Origin: Brevundimonas intermedia
GTDB taxonomy: Bacteria; Pseudomonadota; Alphaproteobacteria; Caulobacterales; Caulobacteraceae
Length of the DNA: 64,000 bases
Assembly (NCBI RefSeq): GCF_004614235.1
Contig: NZ_SPVH01000006.1
Span: 372,001-436,000, forward strand
Direction: 5' to 3'
Shown: in pieces, positions 49,681 to 58,387 of the stretch
How the letters are laid out: each line of letters opens with the position of its first letter
Position numbering within the stretch: the stretch's first letter is position 1
Notes under the pieces: generated by a model
What the model saw: only the letters and a program-made list of their open reading frames with translations
The model's database searches: none
Told to the model about the DNA's origin: nothing
Position numbers and translations under genes: made by a program

Positions 49681-50631
49681 ATGTTCCGCATCCTCGCCAT
49701 CGCCGCCGCCATGTTGGGCGCGCCGGCTATCGTCTCGGCCCAGGACGGCCACGGGACGCACCCCGAACATGGCCACAGCCACGCCGCCTTCGTCTCTGAC
49801 CGCATCCATGTCCGCGTCGACGGCGACACGGACGGTCGCGACATCATCCTGATCCCCGGCCTCAGCTCCTCGCCCGAGATCTGGCAGGGGACGGTGGACC
49901 ATCTGACGGCGCAGGACGGCGTGGGCTGGCGCGTTCACCGCATCCACGTCCAAGGCTTCGCCGGCGCGCCGGCCGAGGGCAACGCCCAGGGCGCGACGCC
50001 CAGCCCCGTGGCGGCTCCAGTCGCCGAGGAAATCGCCCGCTACATTCGCGAGAACGGGCTGATCAAGCCGGCCGTGGTCGGACATTCGATGGGCGGGACC
50101 ATCGGCCTGATGCTGGCTGCACGCCATCCCGACAGCGTGGGCCGGCTGATGGTCGTGGACATGATCCCCTTCATGGGGGCGATGTTCGCAGCGCCCGGCG
50201 CGACGGCCGAGAGCGTGACCCCCGTCGCCGACCAGATCTGGACCGCCCAATCCAGCAGCCCGCGCGAAGCCTACGTCGCCCAGGCCACGACCAGCATCAA
50301 CGGCATGATCAACACGGAAAGCCGCCGCGCCGAGGCGCTGGAGGACATGCGCGAGAGCGACCAGAAGGTCTCCGCCGCCGCCTTCCGCGAACTGGTCACC
50401 ACCGACCTGCGTCCCGAACTGTCGAAGATCACCGCCCCGACCGAGGTGCTGTACGTCAAGTTCAACGATGCGCGCATGACGCCCCAGATCACCGACGCCA
50501 TCTATCAGGCCTCGTTCGCCACTCTGAAAGGCGTCGAACTGAAGCGCATCGACGACAGCGCCCACTTCATCATGTTCGACCAGCCGCAGGCCTTCTACGC
50601 CGACCTGGACGCCTTTCTTTCGGCGAAATAG
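49681..50631 (+). CDS. Exported alpha/beta hydrolase
   Basis: This 316-residue protein has a signal peptide (about residues 1-21, ending PAIVSAQ), a short His-rich stretch (GHGTHPEHGHSH) and a hydrolase domain with LIPGLSSSPEIW, the nucleophile elbow GHSMGG and a C-terminal catalytic His (DSAHFIMFDQP). It acts outside the cytoplasm on an unknown ester. The ATG at 49681 follows AAGGGAAG; the frame continues upstream through the palindrome, which I reject. Confidence 0.87.
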   Translation: MFRILAIAAAMLGAPAIVSAQDGHGTHPEHGHSHAAFVSDRIHVRVDGDTDGRDIILIPGLSSSPEIWQGTVDHLTAQDGVGWRVHRIHVQGFAGAPAEGNAQGATPSPVAAPVAEEIARYIRENGLIKPAVVGHSMGGTIGLMLAARHPDSVGRLMVVDMIPFMGAMFAAPGATAESVTPVADQIWTAQSSSPREAYVAQATTSINGMINTESRRAEALEDMRESDQKVSAAAFRELVTTDLRPELSKITAPTEVLYVKFNDARMTPQITDAIYQASFATLKGVELKRIDDSAHFIMFDQPQAFYADLDAFLSAK

Positions 50632-50737
50632 CCGCTCACGATCCCGTGAAGTCGGCGGGACCGTTTCGGCGGTCGTTCATACGCGATACACAGCCTTTGA
50701 ACGAAAACCCGCCCAGAGCGGCATCTGAAGGATAGTC

Positions 50738-52813
50738 ATGGCGGGTCCAGTTAACGCGGGCGGACAACAGGCGCAGGGCAAGCCTCGCCGGTCGGCCTGG
50801 CAACGGCTGTTCTACTGGAGCGCGGTGCTGGCGGTCTGGGGGCTGATCTTCCTGGTCGTCTTCTTCGCCGTCTTCGCGCGCGGCCTGCCGGACACCTCCA
50901 GCCTGTATCAGGTCGATCGCCAGCCCTCGATCACCTATCTGGACCGTAACGGCGCCCTGATCGCGACCCGAGGCACGCAGATGGCGCCGCCCGCCGATCT
51001 CGACAGCCTGCCCGACTATGTGCCGGCGGCCTTCATCGCCATCGAGGATCGTCGCTTCTACAACCACCCCGGCTTCGACCCGATCGGCATGGCCCGCGCC
51101 ATGGTGACGAACATGCGCGCCGGCCGCGTGGTTCAGGGCGGCTCGACCCTGACGCAGCAACTGGCCAAGAACCTGTTTCTGACGCCCGACCAGAACATGC
51201 GCCGCAAGGTGCAGGAGCTGATGCTGGCCGTCTGGCTGGAGATGAAATTCTCCAAGAAGGAGATCCTGGCCCTCTATTTGAACCGGGTCTATTTCGGCGC
51301 CGGAGCCTATGGGATCGAGGCGGCCTCGCAGCGCTATTTCGACAAGTCGGCCAAGAACCTGACCGTGGGCGAGGCCGCGCTTCTGGCGGGCCTGCTGAAG
51401 GCGCCGTCGCGCTATTCCCCCGTCTCCGAGAGCGAGCGCGCTGCCGCCCGCGCCACCGTCGTCCTGAACGAGATGGAAGAGGCCGGCGTCATCACCGCCG
51501 CCCAGCGCGAACAGGCCGTGACCCAGCCGGTCATCGTCTCGCGGACGCTTGCGACCCAGCACGCCCAGTATTTCATCGACTGGCTGGACAAGTCGATCCG
51601 CAGCCTGGTCGGCGAACCGACCGAGGACATGGTCGTCGAGACCACCCTGGACCTGACGCTGCAGACCTCGGCCGAACGGTCGGTGCGCCGCATCCTGGAC
51701 CGGGACGAAGGCAAGGGCGTGCAGCAGGCGGCCCTGGTCGCGCTGGACGGCGACGGCCGGGTGCGCGCCATGATCGGCGGCGCCTCATACGCCGACAGCC
51801 AGTTCAACCGCGCCGTCGATGCGAAGCGCCAGGCGGGTTCGGCCTTCAAGCCCTTCGTCTATCTGGCGGCGGTCGAGGCCGGCTATACGCCCCAGACCCC
51901 GGTGGTCGATCAGCCGATCACCATCGGCAACTGGTCGCCCCGCAACTATTCCGGCGCCTTCAGCGGCAACATGACCCTGGCCCAGGCCGTGGCCCAGTCG
52001 ACCAATACGGTCGCCGCCTATGTCGCCGATCAGGTCGGTCGCGACAGCGTGGCCCGCGCCGCACGCCGCCTGGGCATCGAAAGCCGCATCGGCCTGGAAC
52101 CGGCCATGGCGCTTGGCGCCGTCGAGGTTTCGCCGCTGGAGATGGCCACCGCCTATGACGCCTTCGCCAATGGCGGACGCCGCGTGGACGCCTATGGCAT
52201 CAGCCGCATCCGCACGCCCCAGGGCCGCGTCATCTATCAGCGCCAGACGGGCCAGAGCGGCCAGGCGATCAACAATCCGTCGCTGTATTACATGAACCAG
52301 ATGCTGCGCGGCGTGGTCTCCAGCGGCTCGGGTCGGTCGGCGGCGATCTCGGGACGCGACCTGGCGGGCAAGACCGGCACGACCTCGGACTACAAGGACG
52401 CGTGGTTCGTCGGCTACACCGGCGGCTTCGTCACCGCCGTCTGGGTCGGCAAGGACGACAACACCGCCATGCGCGGCGTGACCGGCGGCTCGTCGCCCGC
52501 CGCCATCTGGAAGGGCTTCATGGAGGCGGCCCTGCCGCGCCTGAACGCTCCGCGCATCCCCGACGGCCCTGCGATGCCCGAGGGCTGGGTCGCGCCCGAT
52601 CCGGTCGGCGACCTGATGAGCGGCCTGGACCAGAACGGCCTGCCGGTCGAACCCGTCGATCCTCTGCTGGGCCAACCCTATGTCGAAGACCCGGAGGCGC
52701 CGATCCAGCAGCCGTACTCCAACCAGCCGACCGTCCGCCCTAACGATACACCGAACCAACAGCCTGAAGGACGACCGGCGCCCGAACGCAAGGGCGACGC
52801 CCTGTTCTTCTGA
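50738..52813 (+). CDS. Class A penicillin-binding protein (PBP1A-type)
   Basis: This 691-residue bifunctional peptidoglycan synthase has one N-terminal membrane anchor (about residues 28-48). The glycosyltransferase domain has AIEDRRFYNHPGFD and QGGSTLTQQLAKN. The transpeptidase domain has GSAFKPF (SxxK), QSTNTV (SxN) and AGKTGTTSDYKDAW (KTGT). The C-terminus is Pro/Gln-rich. Caulobacterales carry several of these, so the exact paralogue is not named. The next gene overlaps its stop by one base. Confidence 0.95.
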   Translation: MAGPVNAGGQQAQGKPRRSAWQRLFYWSAVLAVWGLIFLVVFFAVFARGLPDTSSLYQVDRQPSITYLDRNGALIATRGTQMAPPADLDSLPDYVPAAFIAIEDRRFYNHPGFDPIGMARAMVTNMRAGRVVQGGSTLTQQLAKNLFLTPDQNMRRKVQELMLAVWLEMKFSKKEILALYLNRVYFGAGAYGIEAASQRYFDKSAKNLTVGEAALLAGLLKAPSRYSPVSESERAAARATVVLNEMEEAGVITAAQREQAVTQPVIVSRTLATQHAQYFIDWLDKSIRSLVGEPTEDMVVETTLDLTLQTSAERSVRRILDRDEGKGVQQAALVALDGDGRVRAMIGGASYADSQFNRAVDAKRQAGSAFKPFVYLAAVEAGYTPQTPVVDQPITIGNWSPRNYSGAFSGNMTLAQAVAQSTNTVAAYVADQVGRDSVARAARRLGIESRIGLEPAMALGAVEVSPLEMATAYDAFANGGRRVDAYGISRIRTPQGRVIYQRQTGQSGQAINNPSLYYMNQMLRGVVSSGSGRSAAISGRDLAGKTGTTSDYKDAWFVGYTGGFVTAVWVGKDDNTAMRGVTGGSSPAAIWKGFMEAALPRLNAPRIPDGPAMPEGWVAPDPVGDLMSGLDQNGLPVEPVDPLLGQPYVEDPEAPIQQPYSNQPTVRPNDTPNQQPEGRPAPERKGDALFF

Positions 52814-53394
52814 TGAGAACGCTCTCAAAAGGCTCCAAAGCCTTGATCGGGCTTGTCGTCGGATCCGTCGGCGTGGTCGGCATTTGGCTGGCCGCTCAGA
52901 TATGGCTGGCGTTCGACCACGACCTGCGAGGCAAGATTCTCGGCCCGGATCATTCGGCGACTATTCAAACACCCAATGGCGCTCGCGTGAAGGTGACGAT
53001 GGTCGTGTCTTCGCCCTTCGGACGATCCGAACACCAGCGCAAGTTGGAGATCCAGCACGGCGACAGGCGGTTGGGGGTGAATCTGGTGGATGATTGGGGA
53101 CCTGCTGCCCGCCTTAGCGTCTATCAGACCGACCAGAACGGCATCGCTATTCTGGGGGCGGAATTTGAAGAGGTGTTCTTCACTCTCGATCCGCTCAAGC
53201 AAACACCGCAACCCAATAATTCGGATTCCGGGCGTTGGACCTACCTCGGAGCTTTCGATTTGCGCCGCTCAGATGACAGCGAGAGCAAGACCTTTAATTT
53301 CAATAGCGATCCGTCCGCCGAATGCATTCCGATATTGATGGGAGGTGAACCGGGCGGTCCCTATCGCACTGCCTTCTATCAACGATCCTGCTGA
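52813..53394 (+). CDS. Hypothetical membrane-anchored protein
   Basis: I do not recognise this 193-residue protein. It has one N-terminal membrane segment (IGLVVGSVGVVGIWLAAQIW) and a soluble, beta-rich extracytoplasmic part. Base composition is lower in GC than in the preceding penicillin-binding protein gene, hinting at separate origin. Its start overlaps that gene's stop (TGATG), so it is probably translated from the same mRNA. Confidence 0.65.
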   Translation: MRTLSKGSKALIGLVVGSVGVVGIWLAAQIWLAFDHDLRGKILGPDHSATIQTPNGARVKVTMVVSSPFGRSEHQRKLEIQHGDRRLGVNLVDDWGPAARLSVYQTDQNGIAILGAEFEEVFFTLDPLKQTPQPNNSDSGRWTYLGAFDLRRSDDSESKTFNFNSDPSAECIPILMGGEPGGPYRTAFYQRSC

Positions 53395-53403
53395 GGCTTT
53401 GAG

Positions 53404-54123
53404 CTACCGCCCCACAGCGTGAAGCGCCCCGCCGTAATCCTTAAGCCATTTGCGCCAGGGCTTGTGGTCCCCGACAAGTCGTTCGACGACGGACCAGTAG
53501 GCCGGGCTGTGGTCAGCGTGGACCAGGTGGGCGACCTCGTGAGCGGCCAGGTAGTCGATGACCGGGGGCGGGGCCATGATGACGCGCCAGGAATAGCGGA
53601 TGGTGCGGTTGTGCGGACTGCATGAGCCCCAGCGCGACCGGGTGTCGGCGATCGACATCTTCACCGGCTTTTGCCCCAGGGCGCGCAGGTGGTGGTCGGT
53701 GCGTTCCAGCAGGGTGTCGCGCGCCTCGCGCTTCAGCAGGTTCTCGACCCGCCGCGCATAGGCCTCGCCTTCGCCCCCCGAACGGATGACGGTTCCCTCT
53801 TCGACCAGCCGCGCCGCCCCGGCGCCGGGTACGGCCTCCAGCCGCACAGGCCGGCCGCGCAGGGAGATGACCTGACCCGGCTCCAGCGGCCGACCCTTGG
53901 GCCGCACCGCCAGCCGTTGGCTGATCCAGACGGCCTTGGTCCGGGCGAAGGCGACGGCCTGGATGAGGCCGCGCTCGGTCGGGGCGATGACCACGGCCTC
54001 GCCCGCCCGCGCGTCGATCCGCACCGACAGGCGCCGGGCGCGCGGATTGACGGACAGTCTCAGGACGGGACCAGGCCCGCCCCCTTCGTCAAGCGGCAGC
54101 CGCTGATCGTTGCGGTACGCCAC
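53404..54123 (-). CDS. YgjP-like M48/SprT-related metallopeptidase
   Basis: This 239-residue protein has the DUF45/YgjP pattern: LSVNPRARRLSVRID at the N-terminus, SRWGSCSPHNRTIRYSWR, then the zinc site HEVAHLVHADHSPAYW (HExxH with a third ligand region). The start is probably the GTG at 54121-54123, with GAGG eight bases upstream, overlapping phaZ by 35 bases. An ATG at 54228 would overlap far more. The biological role of this family is not well known. Confidence 0.86.
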   Translation of the reverse strand: MAYRNDQRLPLDEGGGPGPVLRLSVNPRARRLSVRIDARAGEAVVIAPTERGLIQAVAFARTKAVWISQRLAVRPKGRPLEPGQVISLRGRPVRLEAVPGAGAARLVEEGTVIRSGGEGEAYARRVENLLKREARDTLLERTDHHLRALGQKPVKMSIADTRSRWGSCSPHNRTIRYSWRVIMAPPPVIDYLAAHEVAHLVHADHSPAYWSVVERLVGDHKPWRKWLKDYGGALHAVGR

Positions 54124-55369
54124 CGACAGCCTCGTTCTTGGCGATGAAATCGCGGACGCGGGGATAGATCTCGTCACGGAAGCGACGCCCGTTGAACACG
54201 CCGTAATGGCCCACGCCCGGCTGGACATAGAGCACGCGGCGATCCTCCGGGATGTTGGGGCACAGACCGTGCGCGGCCTGGGTCTGGCCGACGCCCGAGA
54301 TGTCGTCCTTCTCGCCCTCGACCGTCATCAGGCCGATGTCGGTGATCTTGGACAGATCGACCTTGCGTCCGCGATGCTCCAACAGGCCCCGCGCCAGCAG
54401 GTGCTGCTGGAAGACGATGTCGATGGTCTGGAGATAGAATTCCTCGGTCAGGTCCAGCACCGACAGATATTCGTCGTAGAACTCCTCGTGCTTGTCGACC
54501 CCGTCGCCGTCGCCGTCGATCAGACTGTTGAAATAGTCCCAGTGGGCGTCGCGGTGGCGCGCCTCGTTCATCGACATGAAGCTGTAGAGCTGGACGAAGC
54601 CCGGATAGACGCGGCGACCGAACCCGGAATAGGGCAGGGGCACGGTGTGGATCATGTTGGACTTGAACCAGGTGAAGGGTTTCTCCTCCGCCAGCTGGTT
54701 GGTCACGGTCGGCGACAGGCGCGCATCGATGGGCGAGCCCATGAAGGTCATGGACAGGGGCCGGTTCTCGTCGCCGTCCTCGGCCATCACCGCGCCGGCG
54801 GCCAGGACCGGCGGGCCGGGCTGGCACACGCCGACGACATGGGCGCGCCCGCCGATCTCGGCCAGCATCATACGGACGTGGTCGATATAGTCGAAAAAGT
54901 CGAACCGACCCTCCAGCATCGGCACCTGCCGCGCATTGATCCAGTCGGTGACATAGACGTCGTGGTCTTGCAGGAAGGCCTCGACCGTGCCGCGCAACAG
55001 GGTGGCGTAGTGACCCGACAGCGGGGCCACGATCAGGACGGCAGGCGCAGCGACGGGTTTTCCCGCCCGTTTCAGGTCGCCGATGTTGCGTGCGAACCGG
55101 ACCAGGCGGCACCAGGGGCTCTGCCAGATCACCTGTTCGGTGGTGCGGACGGTCTTGCCGCCGACATCGATGGTTTCCAGCTTCCAGTCCGGCTTGCCGT
55201 ATCGCCGCGTGACGCTCTCGAACAGCTCGGCCGAGGCGTAGGCGGTGCGCCCGATCGCGGTGTCCGCCGCCAGATTGAAGGGCGAGGTCCAGAAGCGCCG
55301 GGCCATCTGGGCGCCGACCCGGAACGGCAGGGCCGATTGGTAGGCGAGTTCATGAAATGCGTAGAGCAT
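54089..55369 (-). CDS. phaZ: Intracellular polyhydroxyalkanoate depolymerase
   Basis: This 426-residue enzyme mobilises stored polyhydroxybutyrate. The N-terminus MLYAFHELAYQSALPFR is typical of PhaZ1-type enzymes. The nucleophile elbow is GVCQPGP, where cysteine replaces the usual serine. The His region is PGVGHYGVFNGRRF. The phasin at 39.3 kb is consistent with a PHA-storing cell. No palindrome or operator is obvious upstream other than the family D repeat about 115 bases away. Confidence 0.94.
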   Translation of the reverse strand: MLYAFHELAYQSALPFRVGAQMARRFWTSPFNLAADTAIGRTAYASAELFESVTRRYGKPDWKLETIDVGGKTVRTTEQVIWQSPWCRLVRFARNIGDLKRAGKPVAAPAVLIVAPLSGHYATLLRGTVEAFLQDHDVYVTDWINARQVPMLEGRFDFFDYIDHVRMMLAEIGGRAHVVGVCQPGPPVLAAGAVMAEDGDENRPLSMTFMGSPIDARLSPTVTNQLAEEKPFTWFKSNMIHTVPLPYSGFGRRVYPGFVQLYSFMSMNEARHRDAHWDYFNSLIDGDGDGVDKHEEFYDEYLSVLDLTEEFYLQTIDIVFQQHLLARGLLEHRGRKVDLSKITDIGLMTVEGEKDDISGVGQTQAAHGLCPNIPEDRRVLYVQPGVGHYGVFNGRRFRDEIYPRVRDFIAKNEAVGGVPQRSAAAA

Positions 55370-55484
55370 GACGATCCGTTACGGCCCATCGCCGTTTGTG
55401 CAGGGCAACATATAATGCATCACCCTGCAAAAGGATTATGAGGCGACGGAATAGCCCTTAGTCGGACGCGCTCCAACGACACCC

Positions 55485-55604
55485 CGTCATCCTAGGCCTC
55501 GTGCCTAGGATCCAGACTCCCGGTGTCGGAAAGTCCGGGCCGGCGTCTGACTATCAACGGCCGCGTTCGAATCTATGGATCCTGGGCGCAAGCCTAGGAT
55601 GACG
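55485..55604. repeat. Intergenic palindrome, family D
   Basis: CGTCATCCTAGGC (55485-55497) and GCCTAGGATGACG (55592-55604) form the ends. Inner arms TAGGATCCA and TGGATCCTG pair as well. It lies between phaZ and the SCO-family gene. Confidence 0.8.
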
Positions 55605-55616
55605 ACCAGTGAGGGC

Positions 55617-56240
55617 TTATCCCCGCGCGATGGCGTCCTCGATGATCTTGGTCGTCTTGTCCGGCCCCATCCCATAGGCGACGGCGGTGCGGAACTTGCC
55701 GTCCGGCCCCATCAGATAGACGGTCAGCGAGTGGTTCATCGTATAGGCCTCGCCCTCACCGACCTTCTCATAGAAGGCGCGGTAGGCCTTGGCCGCCGTC
55801 GCCACCTGTTCCGGTGTGCCGGTCAGGCCGATGGTCCCCTTGGGAAAGCCGTCGGACGACAGATAGTCCTTCAGCGCCTGGGGCGTGTCGCGCTGGGGGT
55901 CGACGCTGACGAAGACGATCTGCAGATCCTTGGCCTTTTCGCCCAGCCGCTGCTGCACGACGGCCATTTCCGCCAGGGTCGTGGGGCAGAATTCGGGGCA
56001 GTAGGTGAAACCGAAGAAGACCAGGCTCCACTTGCCGTTCATCATCGTCTGATCGACCGGCTGTCCGTCCTGATTGACCAACTGGAAGTCGCCGCCGACC
56101 AGGGGCTGGCCGGTCGATGTGATCTCGGCGCCGTTCGATGTCGGCGTGCGGCCGCTCACCACCACCACGGTGATGATGGCCAGGGCCACGGCGATGGCGA
56201 TACAGGCGCCCGCGAACAGCAGGATGGAACGACGCGGCAT
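55617..56240 (-). CDS. SCO1/SenC family copper chaperone
   Basis: This 207-residue protein has an N-terminal membrane anchor (LLFAGACIAIAVALAIITVVVV) and a thioredoxin-fold domain. The copper site CPEFCP (near 80) and a distal His in MNHSLTVYLMGPDG are present. SCO proteins help build the CuA centre of cytochrome oxidase. It is divergent from regB; the regB-senC-regA grouping is known from Rhodobacter, here with changed orientation. GAGAGG precedes the ATG. Confidence 0.93.
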   Translation of the reverse strand: MPRRSILLFAGACIAIAVALAIITVVVVSGRTPTSNGAEITSTGQPLVGGDFQLVNQDGQPVDQTMMNGKWSLVFFGFTYCPEFCPTTLAEMAVVQQRLGEKAKDLQIVFVSVDPQRDTPQALKDYLSSDGFPKGTIGLTGTPEQVATAAKAYRAFYEKVGEGEAYTMNHSLTVYLMGPDGKFRTAVAYGMGPDKTTKIIEDAIARG

Positions 56241-56284
56241 GACGGCCTCTCACGAAACGGATGTGATCGGTCTATAGAAGCGGT

Positions 56285-57736
56285 GTGACCCCGACAGAAG
56301 CCCGCAATGCGCCGCACGGCGCATCATATTCCGAGCCGTTGAACGGCTGGAGCGACGCACCGCGCCGCGGCCGGGGCTTTTCGCTGCGCACCCTGATCGT
56401 GCTGCGCTGGCTGACCATCATGGGTCAGAGCGCGGCGATCCTGACGGCCTATCAGGGGCTTCACTTCCCCCTGCCGCTCTGGCCCTGCCTGATCGTCATC
56501 GCCATCAGCGCGGCGGTGAACGTGGGGGCCATGGCGCGGGTGCGGCGGCTGGACGCCAGCCTGCCGGACGGGCGCCAGACGGCGATCCACCTGGGCTTCG
56601 ACATCTTCCAACTGGGGATTCTGTTGGGTTTGACCGGCGGTCTGGAGAACCCCTTCTGCCTGCTGTTGGTCGCGCCCGTGACCATCGCGGCCGCGGCCCT
56701 GCCGGGGCGCCAGGCCCTGATGCTGGGTCTACTGGCCCTGATCGCGGTCGGGGTGCTGTTCTTCTGGTCCGAGCCGCTGCCGTGGCGCCCGCACGAGAAC
56801 TTCCACCTGCCGACCCTTTATCGGCTGGGCATGGCCATGGCCCTGGTGACCGGGGTGGTCTTCACCGCAGGCTACGCTTGGCGGGTGGCGGCCGATGCCG
56901 AGAAACTGGAACTGGCCCTGGCCACGACCCAGGATGTGCTGCAACGCGAGCAGCGCCTGGCGGCCCTGGGCGGTCTGGCCGCGGCGGCGGCGCACGAACT
57001 GGGCACGCCGCTGGCCACTATTCAGGTGGTGGCCAAGGAGCTTCAGCGCGCCTCGGCCCCCGACAGCGACGCGGCCGAGGACGCCGCCCTGATCCTGCAA
57101 CAGGCCGAGCGGTGCCGGGGTATCCTGACCCAGCTGTCGCAACAGCCCGAGGGCGACGACGCCCTCTATGCCGACGTGTCGCTGAAGGCCCTGCTGGAAG
57201 AGGTGGTGGAGCCCCACCGCGGCTTCGACCTGGCGTTCGAGGTGCTGGTGAAGACCCCGCCCGGCCAGCCCGCGCCGCGCGTGCGCCGCCTGCCCGAGGT
57301 GGTCCACGGCCTGTCCACCCTGGTCGAGAACGCCGCCGACTTCGCCGCGACCACCGTGCGGGTCCAGGCCGTGGTCGACGCCGGCTGGATCGAGATCGAC
57401 ATTCTCGACGACGGTCCCGGCTTCGCCAGCGACATCCTGCCCCGCCTGGGCGAGCCCTATGTGACCAGCCGACCCCAGGGCAAGGCCCGCCAAGCCCTGG
57501 CCGCCCAGATCGCCGCCGCCGCCCGTCCCTCAAAACGCTCGACAGCCGAAGCCCCCATCGCCCCCAGCCAGGGCGGCATGGGCCTAGGCTTCTTTATCGC
57601 CCGCACCCTCCTGGAACGCACCGGCGGCTCGGTCAGCGTGGGCCAGGGTCTGCCCCAGTCCGAGGCCAGGGGGGCGTCACGCGGCGCCCGCGTGGCCGTG
57701 CGCTGGGCGCGACCGGCGCTGGAGGTCGCGGCATGA
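56285..57736 (+). CDS. regB: Redox sensor histidine kinase RegB/PrrB/ActS
   Basis: This is a 483-residue kinase with about six membrane segments. The quinone-site heptapeptide GGLENPF is present, as are the H box AAAAHELGTPLATI (phospho-accepting His) and the redox cysteine in QQAERCRGIL. The ATPase domain follows with an unusual Ala/Arg/Lys-rich insert before GGMGLGFFIA. RegB responds to quinone redox state and phosphorylates RegA. The start is a GTG. regA follows 87 bases downstream. Confidence 0.93.
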   Translation: MTPTEARNAPHGASYSEPLNGWSDAPRRGRGFSLRTLIVLRWLTIMGQSAAILTAYQGLHFPLPLWPCLIVIAISAAVNVGAMARVRRLDASLPDGRQTAIHLGFDIFQLGILLGLTGGLENPFCLLLVAPVTIAAAALPGRQALMLGLLALIAVGVLFFWSEPLPWRPHENFHLPTLYRLGMAMALVTGVVFTAGYAWRVAADAEKLELALATTQDVLQREQRLAALGGLAAAAAHELGTPLATIQVVAKELQRASAPDSDAAEDAALILQQAERCRGILTQLSQQPEGDDALYADVSLKALLEEVVEPHRGFDLAFEVLVKTPPGQPAPRVRRLPEVVHGLSTLVENAADFAATTVRVQAVVDAGWIEIDILDDGPGFASDILPRLGEPYVTSRPQGKARQALAAQIAAAARPSKRSTAEAPIAPSQGGMGLGFFIARTLLERTGGSVSVGQGLPQSEARGASRGARVAVRWARPALEVAA

Positions 57737-57823
57737 CCGGATTGGGTCTTAGCGTCGCAGGCGGAACCTTGGCCTTGACCCACACGCTACCCGTCCCGAC
57801 TTGAAGCGGCAGGAGAGAACCGA

Positions 57824-58378
57824 ATGTCCGAACTAGAAGCCCGCATCGCCGCCCTGCCCGATAAGTCCCTGCTGCTGCTGGACGACGATCAGGCCCTGCG
57901 CACCCGCATGGGTCGCGCGCTGGAGGCGCGCGGCTTTCAGGTGACGACCGCCGAGTCCGTCGCCGAGGCCACCCAGTTGCTGCGCGACAAGGCCCCGGCC
58001 TTCGCCGTGCTGGACATGCGGTTGGAGGACGGCAACGGCCTCAAGGTCGTCGAGGCCGTGCGTGAAAAGCGCGAGGACGCCCGCATCGTCATGCTGACCG
58101 GCTACGGCGCCATCGCCACGGCGGTCGCGGCGGTCAAGGCCGGCGCCGTCGACTATCTGTCCAAACCCGCCGACGCCGACGACGTGGTCAAGGCCCTGCT
58201 GGCCACCGGCGATTCGCCAGAGCCGCCCGAAAATCCCATGAGCGCCGACCGGGTCCGCTGGGAGCATATCCAGCGCGTCTACGAGCTGTGCGACCATAAT
58301 GTCTCGGAAACCGCCCGGCGCCTGGGCATGCACCGCCGCACCTTGCAACGCATCCTCGCCAAGCGCGCGCCGCGATAA
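57824..58378 (+). CDS. regA: Redox response regulator RegA/PrrA/ActR
   Basis: This 184-residue regulator has a receiver (LLLLDDDQALRTRMGRALE, phosphorylation Asp in AVLDMRLEDGNG, Lys in YLSKPADADDV) and a Fis-type helix-turn-helix at the C-terminus (NVSETARRLGMHRRTLQRIL). The DNA-binding motif is nearly invariant across alphaproteobacteria. It controls respiration and redox genes with RegB. AGGAGAG precedes the ATG. Confidence 0.96.
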   Translation: MSELEARIAALPDKSLLLLDDDQALRTRMGRALEARGFQVTTAESVAEATQLLRDKAPAFAVLDMRLEDGNGLKVVEAVREKREDARIVMLTGYGAIATAVAAVKAGAVDYLSKPADADDVVKALLATGDSPEPPENPMSADRVRWEHIQRVYELCDHNVSETARRLGMHRRTLQRILAKRAPR

Positions 58379-58387
58379 CGCCCCGCC

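Noticed and set aside
53404..54228. ATG at 54228 as start of the YgjP-like protein
   Set aside because: It overlaps phaZ by 140 bases and adds unlike sequence; the GTG at 54123 has a ribosome site and starts near conserved residues.
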